Shown here: one piece after another, positions 10,925 through 19,184 of the stretch
Numbering within the stretch: the first letter of the stretch is position 1
Layout of the letters: the number at the start of each line of letters is the position of its first letter
Assembly: GCF_004134905.2 (NCBI RefSeq)
Contig: NZ_SDPQ02000002.1
Coordinates: 930,001 to 994,000, forward strand
Reading direction: 5' to 3'
From: Aeromicrobium ginsengisoli
GTDB lineage: Bacteria; Actinomycetota; Actinomycetes; Propionibacteriales; Nocardioidaceae
Length of the DNA: 64,000 nt
The notes under the pieces: model-generated
What the model was told of the DNA's origin: nothing
The model's input: the letters and a program-made list of their open reading frames with translations, nothing else
Databases searched by the model: none
Translations under genes and position numbers: made by a program

Positions 10925-13262
10925 GGTCCTGACTGCCGGTTCCATCGCCGCTGATCTCGTCGACGACGACACGTCTGACGAGATCACCTCGGGTACGTCC
11001 GGGGTTTCGGCGACGTTCGACCTGCCCCAGGCGATCAACCGGGTCGAGCCGATCGAGGACCCTCCGGCACGGGAGATCGCTGCTCCGGAGCCCGAGCCTG
11101 CTCCCAGCCGGAGCGAGCTCAAGGCTGCCCGGCGTGAGGAGCGCGCGGAAGCCAAGGCCGCTCGCCGCCGTGAGCACGAGGAAGCTGTTCAGGCCAAGGT
11201 CGAGGCCAAGCGTCAGGCACGCGAGGAACGCGAGCAGGCGAAGCAACGCGAGCACGAGGAACGCGAGCAGGCGAAGCAGCGCGAACGCGAGGAACGCGAG
11301 CAGGCGAAGCAGCGCGAACGCGAGGAACGCGAGCAGGCGAAGCAGGCCGAGCGTGAGCAGGCCGAGCAACGGGCCCACGAGGAGCGTGAGCAGGCCGAGC
11401 AACGGGCCCACGAGGAGCGTGAGCAGGCCGAGCAACGGGCCCGCGAGGAACGCGAGCAGGCCGAGCGACAGGCTGCCGCCGCTCGCGAGCAGGAGGCCGC
11501 CGATCAGGCTGCTCGTGAGCAGGAAGCCGCCGACGAGGCCGCCCGCGAGCAGGAAGCGGCCGAGTCCGATGAGTCCCAGGACGTTGCGGAGCCCGTCGTC
11601 ACCGAGGCTGAGCCGCTGGTCGAGCCTGAGCCGCAACCCGTCGCTCCCACCCAGGCGACCATCGGGCTGACCAAGCGACTCGAGGCCGAGCGGCTGAGGC
11701 TCGCCGCCGAGCGGGAGAAGCGCGAGGCCGAGGAGCAGGCACGCGTCGAGCAGGAAAAGGCAGACGCCGCTGCGGAGGAGGCGAAGCTCGCCGCTCGCCG
11801 CGAGCGTGACGAGGCCAAGTCGGCCTCTCGCCAGGCGCGCGTCGACGCCAAGCTCGAGCGCAAGCGCGCCAAGGAGGCCCGACTCGACGCCAAGCACGCG
11901 GCACGCCAGCAACGCAACGAGGACCGCGAGCGGGCCGCCGCAGCCAAGATCCAGGCGCGTGCCGAGGCCGCCGCGGCGAAGGCAGCCGAGCGCGTCGACA
12001 CGCGTACCGCTGAGATGGAGGCCCCCGAGATCACCCAGCCGGCTGTGGCCGCCGAGGCCGAGATGCCGGCAGCCGCGCTCCGGGACATCGAGGTCGAGTC
12101 GGTCGAGACCGTCATCGACGCGCCCGACGAGCCGGGCCAGACTGCCCCCGACGTCGAGGCCGAACCGTCCACCGACGAGATGGCCGCCGCTGGTGACGCC
12201 AGGGCCGAGGTCAGGGAAGCCAAGCGCGCCGCGCGCCGCGAACGCAACGAAGCGAAGCAAGCCGCCCGTCAGGCACGCGTCGATGCCAAGGAGTCGGCCC
12301 GGCAGGAGCGCCTCGAAGCCAAGGACGCGCTGCGTCGCGAGAGGCAGGAAGCCGAGGACGCCGTACGCCGCGAGCGCGAGGAAGCCAAGGAAGCTGCGCG
12401 TCGCGAGCGTGAAGAGGCTGAGAAGGCCGAGCAGCTGGCTCGTGAGGACGCTGAGCGTCGTGAGCGCGAGGAGGCTGAGAAGGCCGAGCAGCTGGCTCGT
12501 GAGGACGCTGAGCGTCGTGAGCGCGAGGAGGCCGAGAAGGCCGCGCCGGTCGAGGAGCCTGAGCAGGCGGACGAAGATCTGCCAGAACAGGTCGAGGCTG
12601 AAGCTGCCGACGAGCCGTTGGACGCCGACGAACAGGTCGATGTCGACGAGTCCACCGACGAGCCGGTGGACGCGGACGAACAGGTCGACGACAGCGACGA
12701 CGTCGAGGACGAGAAGCAGATCGCCGCTCGCGTGGCCGCTGAGGCCCGCGAGGCCCAGCGCCTCGAGCGCCAGCAGGCCAAGGAGGCCGCCCGCCGCGAG
12801 CGCGAGGAGTCCAAGGCCGCTGCCCGCGACGCCAAGGCCGCGCACCGCGCCGAGAAGAAGGCCGACCGCGTCGTCGAGGCGCCCCGTGAGCCCAAGGTCT
12901 CGTTCCTGGAGCGCCGCCGCAAGAAGGCGGCCGAACGCGATCCGAGCAAGGCTTCGGGCGGCCGCAACGTCATCGCGGTGCTCGCCGTGACGGTCGGGGC
13001 CCTGGGCCTGGTCTGTTCGCTCGTCCTGGCGATCGGCGCCTTCATGGCGGCGCTCGGCACGACGGACAGCAACAGTGCCTACGACACGCTTTCGTCACTG
13101 TGCGACACGCTCGTGGGGCCACTGCGGGACGTCTTCTCGTTCTCCGGCACCAACGCCGAGATGAAGGAGGCCGTGGTCTCCTGGGGCGGCGGTTCGATGA
13201 TCTACGTGCTCGTCGGGATGTTCGCGCAGTCCTACCTGCGGTCCCGCATCGACGACGACTGA
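10866..13262 (+). CDS. Membrane-anchored charged single-helix protein, function unknown
   Basis: 798 aa; not recognised. Residues about 75-215 are tandem 11-residue units of the type EEREQAKQRER, an E/R/K/Q pattern typical of isolated single alpha-helices. Further charged helix segments (about 275-380, 440-560, 615-690) are separated by acidic linkers. A hydrophobic segment at about 701-731 and another near 778-792 form a C-terminal anchor, enclosing a short loop with a cysteine. The bulk is therefore probably cytoplasmic. AGGAGG ends 3 nt before the ATG, inside the previous gene, so translation is likely coupled. Similar composition and overlap with the preceding coiled-coil gene suggest a two-part scaffold. 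Confidence 0.78.
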   Translation: MTTPGRSPPRSKKGSSDASEVLTAGSIAADLVDDDTSDEITSGTSGVSATFDLPQAINRVEPIEDPPAREIAAPEPEPAPSRSELKAARREERAEAKAARRREHEEAVQAKVEAKRQAREEREQAKQREHEEREQAKQREREEREQAKQREREEREQAKQAEREQAEQRAHEEREQAEQRAHEEREQAEQRAREEREQAERQAAAAREQEAADQAAREQEAADEAAREQEAAESDESQDVAEPVVTEAEPLVEPEPQPVAPTQATIGLTKRLEAERLRLAAEREKREAEEQARVEQEKADAAAEEAKLAARRERDEAKSASRQARVDAKLERKRAKEARLDAKHAARQQRNEDRERAAAAKIQARAEAAAAKAAERVDTRTAEMEAPEITQPAVAAEAEMPAAALRDIEVESVETVIDAPDEPGQTAPDVEAEPSTDEMAAAGDARAEVREAKRAARRERNEAKQAARQARVDAKESARQERLEAKDALRRERQEAEDAVRREREEAKEAARREREEAEKAEQLAREDAERREREEAEKAEQLAREDAERREREEAEKAAPVEEPEQADEDLPEQVEAEAADEPLDADEQVDVDESTDEPVDADEQVDDSDDVEDEKQIAARVAAEAREAQRLERQQAKEAARREREESKAAARDAKAAHRAEKKADRVVEAPREPKVSFLERRRKKAAERDPSKASGGRNVIAVLAVTVGALGLVCSLVLAIGAFMAALGTTDSNSAYDTLSSLCDTLVGPLRDVFSFSGTNAEMKEAVVSWGGGSMIYVLVGMFAQSYLRSRIDDD
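11223..11321 (+). repeat. 33-bp tandem repeats encoding the single-helix units
   Basis: Three consecutive 33-bp units start at 11223, 11256 and 11289, each beginning GAGGAACGCGAGCAGGCGAA. They differ at only a few bases. A diverged second family of 33-bp units (GAGGAGCGTGAGCAGGCCGA) follows to about 11460. Such near-identical units predict length variation between strains. Confidence 0.85.
12414..12527 (+). repeat. Perfect 57-bp tandem duplication
   Basis: 12414-12470 and 12471-12527 are identical, each beginning GAGGCTGAGAAGG and encoding a 19-residue helix unit EAEKAEQ...RERE. Perfect identity in a gene otherwise full of diverged repeats indicates a recent duplication. Confidence 0.9.
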
Positions 13263-13312
13263 GCGCGGCGGGTGTGACCTAACCCATGCCCGTGACGTGT
13301 CGCCCGCATTGC

Positions 13313-13324
13313 TACCTCTAGGTA
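13313..13324 (+). promoter_or_regulatory. TACC-N4-GGTA palindrome upstream of etfB
   Basis: TACCTCTAGGTA, followed by ACATT, lies 126 nt before the etfB start. The same arms with the same following AACA occur upstream of the peptide-binding lipoprotein gene (15349-15360). It is a candidate operator shared by the two transcription units; the cognate regulator is not identifiable here. Confidence 0.45.
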
Positions 13325-13450
13325 ACATTCAGATGACGAAGGGCCGCCTCATTTCAGCGCCACAGGCGTGGGATGGTGGCTCTTGCACAGTCCAGAGACT
13401 GCCGTGACGGCTGTTCGGTCGTCGCGTCCCAGATTCACAGGAGGGTCCTC

Positions 13451-14230
13451 GTGACCAAAATCGTTGTCGCTGTGAAGTACGTTCCGGATGCCACGGCTGA
13501 CCGGACCTTCAGCGCCGATAACACCGTCGACCGTGTTGGTGTTGATGGTTTGCTGTCCGAGCTTGATGAGTACGCGGTGGAGCAGGCGCTCCAGGTCGTC
13601 GAGGCCGGCGAGGGTGAGGTCACCGTCCTGACGGTGGGCCCCGAGCAGGCTTCCGATGCGGTGCGCAAGGCCCTGCAGATGGGCGCCGACGCGGGCGTGC
13701 ACGTGCAGGACGACGCGATTCACGGTTCGGACGCGTTCGCGACGTCGCTGGTGCTGGCTGAGGCGATCAAGAAGCTCGACTACGACCTGGTGTTCTTCGG
13801 CATGGCGTCGACCGACGGTGGTCTGGGTGTCGTTCCGACCCTCGTCGCCGAGCGTCTGGGCCTGCCGGCAGTCACGTTCGCGTCGGAGGTCAGCGTTGAC
13901 GGTGACACGGTCAAGATCCGCCGCGACGGCGATGTCGCCACGCAGGAGATCGAGGCGTCCGGCAAGGTCGTCGTCTCGGTGACGGACCAGTCCGGTGAGG
14001 CTCGTTATCCGTCGTTCAAGGGCATCATGGCCGCCAAGAAGAAGGACGTCCAGGAGTGGACGCTCGCCGATCTCGGCCTCGACGCCGGCTCGGTCGGCCT
14101 CGACAACGCGTGGACCAAGGTCGAGTCGTTCGAGCCCCGCCCGCCGCGCACTGCCGGTGAGATCGTCACGGACGAGGGAGACGGCGGCGCCAAGCTCGTC
14201 GAGTTCCTCGCCTCCAAGAAGTTCGTCTGA
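13451..14230 (+). CDS. etfB: Electron transfer flavoprotein beta subunit
   Basis: 259 aa from the GTG at 13451 (AGGAGG 6 nt upstream; protein begins VTKIVVAVKYVPD). The open frame extends 26 codons further upstream, but that part is not family-like. The heterodimer EtfAB carries electrons from acyl-CoA and related dehydrogenases to ETF:quinone oxidoreductase. Visible family features are the N-terminal 'KxVPD' strand, the adenine-nucleotide fold 'EVTVLTVGPEQASDAVRKALQMGAD', 'G..a.D.g.GvVp..vAe.Lg.P' and the C-terminal 'ARYPSFKGIMAAKKK' membrane/partner-recognition loop. etfA follows after 15 nt. Confidence 0.96.
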   Translation: MTKIVVAVKYVPDATADRTFSADNTVDRVGVDGLLSELDEYAVEQALQVVEAGEGEVTVLTVGPEQASDAVRKALQMGADAGVHVQDDAIHGSDAFATSLVLAEAIKKLDYDLVFFGMASTDGGLGVVPTLVAERLGLPAVTFASEVSVDGDTVKIRRDGDVATQEIEASGKVVVSVTDQSGEARYPSFKGIMAAKKKDVQEWTLADLGLDAGSVGLDNAWTKVESFEPRPPRTAGEIVTDEGDGGAKLVEFLASKKFV

Positions 14231-14245
14231 GAAGGGCACTGACAC

Positions 14246-15193
14246 ATGACTGAAGTACTCGTTCTGATCGACGCCCCTGACGGCAAGGTCACCAAGCCTT
14301 CGCTCGAGCTGCTCACGATCGCCCGCCGCATCGGCGAGCCGTCCGCGGTGGTCTTCGGGTCGGCCGACAACGCCACGCTCACCGAATACGGTGCGGAGAA
14401 GATCTACACGTACGACGACGCCGCCTACGCCGAGTTCCTGGTCGGCCCCAAGGCCGAGGCGCTCGCGCAGCTCGTCGCCGACAAGTCCCCGGCTGCCGTG
14501 CTCGTCGGCGCCAGCACCGAGGGCAAGGAGATCAGCGCCCGGGTGGCGCTCAAGACAGAGTCCGGCTGGATCAGCGACGCGGTCGACGTGCAGGCCGATG
14601 GTGGCACCATCACCACGACCCAGTCGGTGTTCGCCGGCAACTTCACCGTGAAGTCCAACGTGACCAAGGGCGCGCCGGTCATCACGGTCAAGCCCAACTC
14701 GACCGCTCCGGAGGCTGCACCGGCTGCAGGTGCTGTCGAAGCGGTCACGGCTGACATCTCCGACGCTGCCAAGACGGCCAAGATCACGTCGTCCAAGCCC
14801 AAGGAGGCTTCGGGTCGTCCGGAGCTGACCGAGGCCGCGATCGTGGTGTCGGGTGGACGTGGCACCGGTGGCGACTTCTCCGAGGTCGAGGCGTTCGCCG
14901 ACTCGCTCGGTGCTGCTGTTGGGGCGTCCCGTGCGGCGGTCGACTCGGGTTGGTACCCGCACTCGTTCCAGGTCGGCCAGACCGGCAAGACCGTTTCGCC
15001 GCAGCTGTATGTCGCCAACGGCATCTCCGGTGCGATCCAGCACAGGGCCGGCATGCAGACGTCCAAGACGATCATCGCGGTCAACAAGGACGACGAGGCA
15101 CCGATCTTCGAGCTCGTCGACTTCGGCGTCGTGGGCGACCTCAAGGCCGTCCTCCCGCAGGCCACCGAAGAGATCAAGAAGCGCAAGGGCTGA
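14246..15193 (+). CDS. etfA: Electron transfer flavoprotein alpha subunit
   Basis: 315 aa. It provides the FAD-binding domain of the ETF heterodimer. The C-terminal half (about 190-315) has the classic signature '[32 protein letters not shown]', then '[27 protein letters not shown]' and '[24 protein letters not shown]', which cradles FAD. The N-terminal half is the diverged Rossmann-like domain that pairs with EtfB. It is separated from etfB by 15 nt and followed by a strong hairpin, so etfBA is a two-gene operon. Confidence 0.97.
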   Translation: MTEVLVLIDAPDGKVTKPSLELLTIARRIGEPSAVVFGSADNATLTEYGAEKIYTYDDAAYAEFLVGPKAEALAQLVADKSPAAVLVGASTEGKEISARVALKTESGWISDAVDVQADGGTITTTQSVFAGNFTVKSNVTKGAPVITVKPNSTAPEAAPAAGAVEAVTADISDAAKTAKITSSKPKEASGRPELTEAAIVVSGGRGTGGDFSEVEAFADSLGAAVGASRAAVDSGWYPHSFQVGQTGKTVSPQLYVANGISGAIQHRAGMQTSKTIIAVNKDDEAPIFELVDFGVVGDLKAVLPQATEEIKKRKG

Positions 15194-15213
15194 CCACCAG
15201 ATCAGCTCGACAC

Positions 15214-15245
15214 GACGGCCGGCTCACCACGGTGAGCCGGCCGTC
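15214..15245 (+). terminator. Terminator hairpin after etfA
   Basis: GACGGCCGGCTCACC (15214-15228) and its perfect complement GGTGAGCCGGCCGTC (15231-15245) are separated by 2 nt, so the actual loop uses a few stem bases. It lies 21 nt after the etfA stop, with no U-tract. Confidence 0.8.
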
Positions 15246-15348
15246 GGCGTTCGCGGCACGTACCAGCATGTGAAACGGCGGTCTGACCCGTGAGAACCAG
15301 CGTGGATGAGTCCGCAGGACTATTGACTTCACCGTGTCGGCCGCCGTC

Positions 15349-15360
15349 TACCTTTTGGTA
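15349..15360 (+). promoter_or_regulatory. TACC-N4-GGTA palindrome upstream of the peptide-binding gene
   Basis: TACCTTTTGGTA followed by ACACT lies 104 nt before the lipoprotein start. A TTGACT at 15323-15328 could be a -35, which would place the palindrome over the -10 region. It matches the site at 13313-13324 upstream of etfB. Confidence 0.45.
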
Positions 15361-15464
15361 ACACTTTGATTAAGCAGCCCTGCAATGCTGTCCCGTGAGC
15401 CGGTCGCAGTGATAGTCATAGGGGGCGCGCGCCAGCGTGCACCAGACAATCACAGGAGGAATCC

Positions 15465-17117
15465 ATGCGACTCTCTCGGCGTACCCGCCTTGCGGGTGTG
15501 GCGTTGATCGCGGCCGGCAGCCTTACCCTGGCGGCTTGTGGCGGCGGCAGCGACGACAAGAGCGAGGGCGGCGGTGGCAGCAAGTCCGTCATCACGGTCT
15601 ACGGCACCAACCCCCAGAACCCGCTGATCCCGACCGCTACCAACGAGGTCGGTGGCGGAGACCCGATCGACAACCTCTTCTCCGGTCTGGTGGCCTACAA
15701 CACCGACGGTTCGGTGACCAACGAGGTTGCCAAGTCCATCGAGCCCGACGCGGCCAAGAAGGTGTGGACCGTCACCCTCAAGGACGGCCAGAAGTTCACC
15801 GACGGCTCGGCCGTCACGGCTGAGTCGTTCGTCAAGGCGTGGAACTACGGCGCCAACCCGGACAACAAGCAGCTCAACAACTACTTCTTCTACCCGATCG
15901 AGGGCACCGACGACATCGGCAACACCGTCAAGGGTGCCAAGACGGTGTCGGGCCTCAAGGTCATCGACGACAAGAAATTCACGATCACGCTGAAGTCGGC
16001 GGAGTCGGACTTCCCGCTTCGTCTCGGCTACTCGGCCTACTTCCCGGTCCCAGACTCGGCCTACGACTCCGCGGGCAAGATCACCAAGGAGTACGGCGAG
16101 CACCCGATCGGCAACGGCCCCTACAAGCTCACGAAGTCGGGCTGGGAGCGCAACAAGCAGATCTCGCTTGAGCCGAACCCGGACTACCAGGGTGTCCACA
16201 AGCCGAAGAACGGCGGACTGATCTTCAAGTTCTACGCCGGTGGCGGCACGGACGCGGCTTACACCGACGTCCAGTCGGGCAACCTCGACGTCCTCGACCA
16301 GGTCCCGCCGAGCGCGCTGACCACGTTCGAGAGCGACGACAAGGTCAAGGCCTACAACGAGCCCGGCTCGAGCTTCTCCTCCCTGACGATCCCGGAGCGC
16401 CTTGCGCACTTCGGCAACGACGAGGAAGGCGACCTGCGTCGCGCGGCCATCTCCGAGGCGATCAACCGTCCCGAGATCACCGAGAAGATCTTCAACAACG
16501 CTCGTACGCCTGCCAGCGACTTCACGTCGCCGGTGCTCGACGGCTGGACCGACAAGGTTGCCGGCAACGAGGTGCTGAAGTTCAACGCCGAGGACGCCAA
16601 GGCCAAGTGGGCCGCGGCTGACAAGATCGCCAAGTGGGACGGCAAGTTCGTCGTCGCCTACAACAACGACGGTGCCGGCAACAAGGAGTTCACCGAGGCG
16701 ATGACCAACCAGCTCAAGAACACGCTGGGGATCGACGCCGAGCCGAAGGTCTACGCGACGTTCGACGAGCTCCGCAAGGACGTCACCGACCGTACGATCA
16801 AGACCGCGTTCCGCACCGGTTGGCAGGCGGACTACCCGTCGATGCTCAACTACCTCGGACCGATCTACGCCACGGGCGCCGGCTCGAACGACGGCGACTA
16901 CAGCAACAAGGACTTCGACAAGTTGATCCAGGAAGCCTCCGCTGCTGAAGGCGCTGCGCGTTACAAGCTCATCGGCGAGGCGCAGGCCATCTTGATGAAG
17001 GACCTGCCGGCCATCCCGCTGTGGTACCAGAACGCCACCGCAGTGACGGCCAAGGACCTCAAGGGGTTCGTGTTCAACTGGAAGCAGAAGCCGGACTACT
17101 ACGCACTGACGAAGTAG
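15465..17117 (+). CDS. Peptide ABC transporter substrate-binding lipoprotein (SBP family 5)
   Basis: 550 aa. A lipoprotein signal (MRLSRRTRLAGVALIAAGSL then lipobox LAAC, Cys25) is followed by a Gly/Ser linker. The mature domain is of OppA/DppA type: 'ENPLIPTATNEVGGG'-like start, 'VTNEVAKSIEPDAAKKVWTVTLKDGQKFTDGSAVTA' class motif near 90-125, and the C-terminal 'DLPAIPLWYQNATAVTAKDLKGF'. It is anchored outside the membrane and delivers oligopeptides to the permeases encoded just downstream. AGGAGG precedes the ATG. A hairpin separates it from the permease genes, which would give more binding protein than permease. Confidence 0.93.
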   Translation: MRLSRRTRLAGVALIAAGSLTLAACGGGSDDKSEGGGGSKSVITVYGTNPQNPLIPTATNEVGGGDPIDNLFSGLVAYNTDGSVTNEVAKSIEPDAAKKVWTVTLKDGQKFTDGSAVTAESFVKAWNYGANPDNKQLNNYFFYPIEGTDDIGNTVKGAKTVSGLKVIDDKKFTITLKSAESDFPLRLGYSAYFPVPDSAYDSAGKITKEYGEHPIGNGPYKLTKSGWERNKQISLEPNPDYQGVHKPKNGGLIFKFYAGGGTDAAYTDVQSGNLDVLDQVPPSALTTFESDDKVKAYNEPGSSFSSLTIPERLAHFGNDEEGDLRRAAISEAINRPEITEKIFNNARTPASDFTSPVLDGWTDKVAGNEVLKFNAEDAKAKWAAADKIAKWDGKFVVAYNNDGAGNKEFTEAMTNQLKNTLGIDAEPKVYATFDELRKDVTDRTIKTAFRTGWQADYPSMLNYLGPIYATGAGSNDGDYSNKDFDKLIQEASAAEGAARYKLIGEAQAILMKDLPAIPLWYQNATAVTAKDLKGFVFNWKQKPDYYALTK

Positions 17118-17129
17118 TACCGCCGGTGT

Positions 17130-17169
17130 GACGGACGGAGGCGGCCCGCTGGGCTGCCTCCGTTCCGTC
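17130..17169 (+). terminator. Hairpin between binding-protein and permease genes
   Basis: GACGGACGGAGGCGGCCC pairs with GGGCTGCCTCCGTTCCGTC with one bulge and one G-U pair. It lies 12 nt after the lipoprotein stop codon, with no U-tract. It is probably a partial terminator or a 3'-end stabiliser that sets expression of the binding protein above that of the permeases. Confidence 0.6.
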
Positions 17170-17281
17170 CGCCATGTCCAGGCCGGCACCAGCTGGCCCA
17201 ACCCCCGGGTGTTGTGCTTTCGGAGTACCGTGAAGCCGGACCGCGTGGGTCCACGCTTCCACGACCTTCAGGAGATCAACC

Positions 17282-18208
17282 ATGTGGTGGTACGTCGCCA
17301 AACGGTTGTTGCAAACCATCCCGGTGTTCATCGGCGCCGTGGCCATCCTCTTCCTCCTGTTGCAGTTGCGACAGGGCGACCCCGTACTCAACCTCGCCGG
17401 CAACAAACCGGTGTCGCAGGAAGTACGCAACGCGATCGCAGCGCAGTACCACCTGGACGATCCGTGGTACTCCCAGATGTTCTACTTCATCAAGGGTGCC
17501 TTGACCCTTGACTTCGGCAACACCTTCTCCGGTCAGCCCGTCATGGACCTGATCAAGGAGACGTTCCCCGTCACCGTGACGCTGGCCTTCATGGCCCTCC
17601 TGATCGACGCGATCCTCGGCATCACGATCGGTACGATCGCCGGCCTCAACCGCAACGGCTTCTTCGACTCGACCGCACTGGTCATCTCGCTGCTGCTCAT
17701 CTCGATCCCGATCTTCGTGCTCGGCTTCGTGATGCAGTTGATCTTCGGTGTCAAGCTCGGCTGGACGTCTCCAACGGTGGGCGGTGACTGGACTGTGACC
17801 GACCTGATCCTGCCGGCCATCGTGCTGGCGATCGCCAACTTCGCCTATACGATCCGCCTGACGCGCACCTCGGTCGCCGAGAACCTCAGCGCCGACCACG
17901 TGCGAACCGCACGCGCCAAGGGCCTGTCCAACCGGGCTGTGGTGCGCAACCACGTGCTGCGCAACTCGCTGGTCCCGGTCGTCACCTACATCGGCATCAA
18001 CCTCGGCTCGCTCATGGCCGGTGCCGTCATCACCGAGACAATTTTCAACGTGCCGGGCATCGGCAACGCCGCCTACCAGGCGATCCAGCAGGGACAGACA
18101 GCCACGGTCGTGGCCATCGTGACGTTCATGGTCATGGTCTACGTGCTGATGAGCCTGCTGGTCGACCTGATCTACGCCGTACTCGACCCGAGGATCCGCT
18201 ATGCATGA
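17282..18208 (+). CDS. Peptide ABC transporter permease (DppB/OppB type)
   Basis: 308 aa, six predicted membrane helices starting MWWYVAKRLLQTIPVFIGAVAIL. The BPD permease motif is visible in the C-terminal half: 'RTARAKGLSNRAVVRNHVLRNSLVPVVT', the EAA loop that contacts the ATPase. Typical OppB ends follow ('ETIFNVPGIGNAAYQAIQQ', 'LVDLIYAVLDPRIRYA'). It has its own AGGAG site and overlaps the next permease gene by 8 nt. It forms the inner-membrane channel with the following gene product. Confidence 0.93.
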   Translation: MWWYVAKRLLQTIPVFIGAVAILFLLLQLRQGDPVLNLAGNKPVSQEVRNAIAAQYHLDDPWYSQMFYFIKGALTLDFGNTFSGQPVMDLIKETFPVTVTLAFMALLIDAILGITIGTIAGLNRNGFFDSTALVISLLLISIPIFVLGFVMQLIFGVKLGWTSPTVGGDWTVTDLILPAIVLAIANFAYTIRLTRTSVAENLSADHVRTARAKGLSNRAVVRNHVLRNSLVPVVTYIGINLGSLMAGAVITETIFNVPGIGNAAYQAIQQGQTATVVAIVTFMVMVYVLMSLLVDLIYAVLDPRIRYA

Positions 18209-19184
18209 GACCCAACCGGGGACCCGCCCTGGCCAGGAACGTTTTGTCGCGCCGGTCGACGAGACCCCGTTGCGCGAGATCGACGCCGTCGACATCGACG
18301 CCGTCCCCGCCAACCAGTGGAAAGAGGCGTGGAAGCGCCTGCGCGTCTCGATCCTGTTCTGGCTCTCGGTGGTGATCCTCGGTGTGATCGCGGCGATGAT
18401 CTTCTTCCCGACGCTGTTCACCGACGTCAAGCCGACCACGGTGGACCTGGGCAAGAGCTTCGACCCGGCATCCGACGGACACCCGTTCGGCTACAACCAG
18501 CAGGGCTACGACGTCTGGTCGCGAACGGTCTACGGTGCCCGCGCCTCGGTCGCGGTCGGCTTCTTCACCACGATCTTGACGACGATCCTCGGTGTCGTGA
18601 CCGGCGCCGTCGCCGGCTACTACGGCAAGTTCGCCGACACGATCATCTCGCGCCTGAGCGACATCTTCTTCTCGATCCCGCTGCTGCTGGCCTGCATCGT
18701 CACCGTCTCGGTCCTCAACAACCGGTTCCCTGATCGCGGCTTCTGGCTCTCCGTCCTCGTGGTCGTGCTGGCATTGGCGTTGTTCGCCTGGCCACAGATC
18801 ACCCGGCAGATGCGTGGCGCGGTGCTCGAGACCAAGAACCTCGAGTTCGTCGACGCCGCCACCGCGATCGGTGCGTCCAGGATGAAGAACCTGTGGCGGC
18901 ACATCGTCCCCAACGCCCTTGCACCCGTCATCGTGACGGCCACGATCTCGCTCGGCGTGTTCATCGTCGCCGAGACCTCGCTGTCGTTCCTGGGTCTCGG
19001 CCTGCCGCCCAGCGTCGCCTCGTGGGGCAACGACCTGTCGGCCGCCCAGTCGCAGGTCCGGTCGGGCCAGCACCTGAGGGTCATGTACGTCCCGGCGGCC
19101 GCTCTCGCGCTCACCGTCCTCGGCTTCATCCTGCTGGGTGAGGCCGTTCGAGAAGCACTCGACCCGAAGGCGAGGAAGAAGTGA
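18201..19184 (+). CDS. Peptide ABC transporter permease (DppC/OppC type)
   Basis: 327 aa. A hydrophilic N-terminus of about 45 residues precedes the first helix, as in OppC/DppC proteins. The extracytoplasmic 'HPFGYNQQGYDVWSRTVYGARASVAVGF' is the family hallmark (HPFGTDxxGRDVxSRxxyGaR). The EAA loop is 'EFVDAATAIGASRMKNLWRHIVPNALAPVIV'. The C-terminus has 'ETSLSFLGLGLPPSVASWGNDL'. It overlaps the upstream permease by 8 nt and the ATPase gene by 4 nt, indicating coupled translation. Confidence 0.94.
   Translation: MHETQPGTRPGQERFVAPVDETPLREIDAVDIDAVPANQWKEAWKRLRVSILFWLSVVILGVIAAMIFFPTLFTDVKPTTVDLGKSFDPASDGHPFGYNQQGYDVWSRTVYGARASVAVGFFTTILTTILGVVTGAVAGYYGKFADTIISRLSDIFFSIPLLLACIVTVSVLNNRFPDRGFWLSVLVVVLALALFAWPQITRQMRGAVLETKNLEFVDAATAIGASRMKNLWRHIVPNALAPVIVTATISLGVFIVAETSLSFLGLGLPPSVASWGNDLSAAQSQVRSGQHLRVMYVPAAALALTVLGFILLGEAVREALDPKARKK

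Noticed and set aside
8411-11155. A 914-codon minus-strand frame rich in LGLGL
   Set aside because: It is the complement of GCC/GAG/CGC repeats of the coiled-coil gene. The Leu/Gly pattern follows from the plus-strand repeat, and the plus frame has a ribosome site and a helix-compatible pattern.
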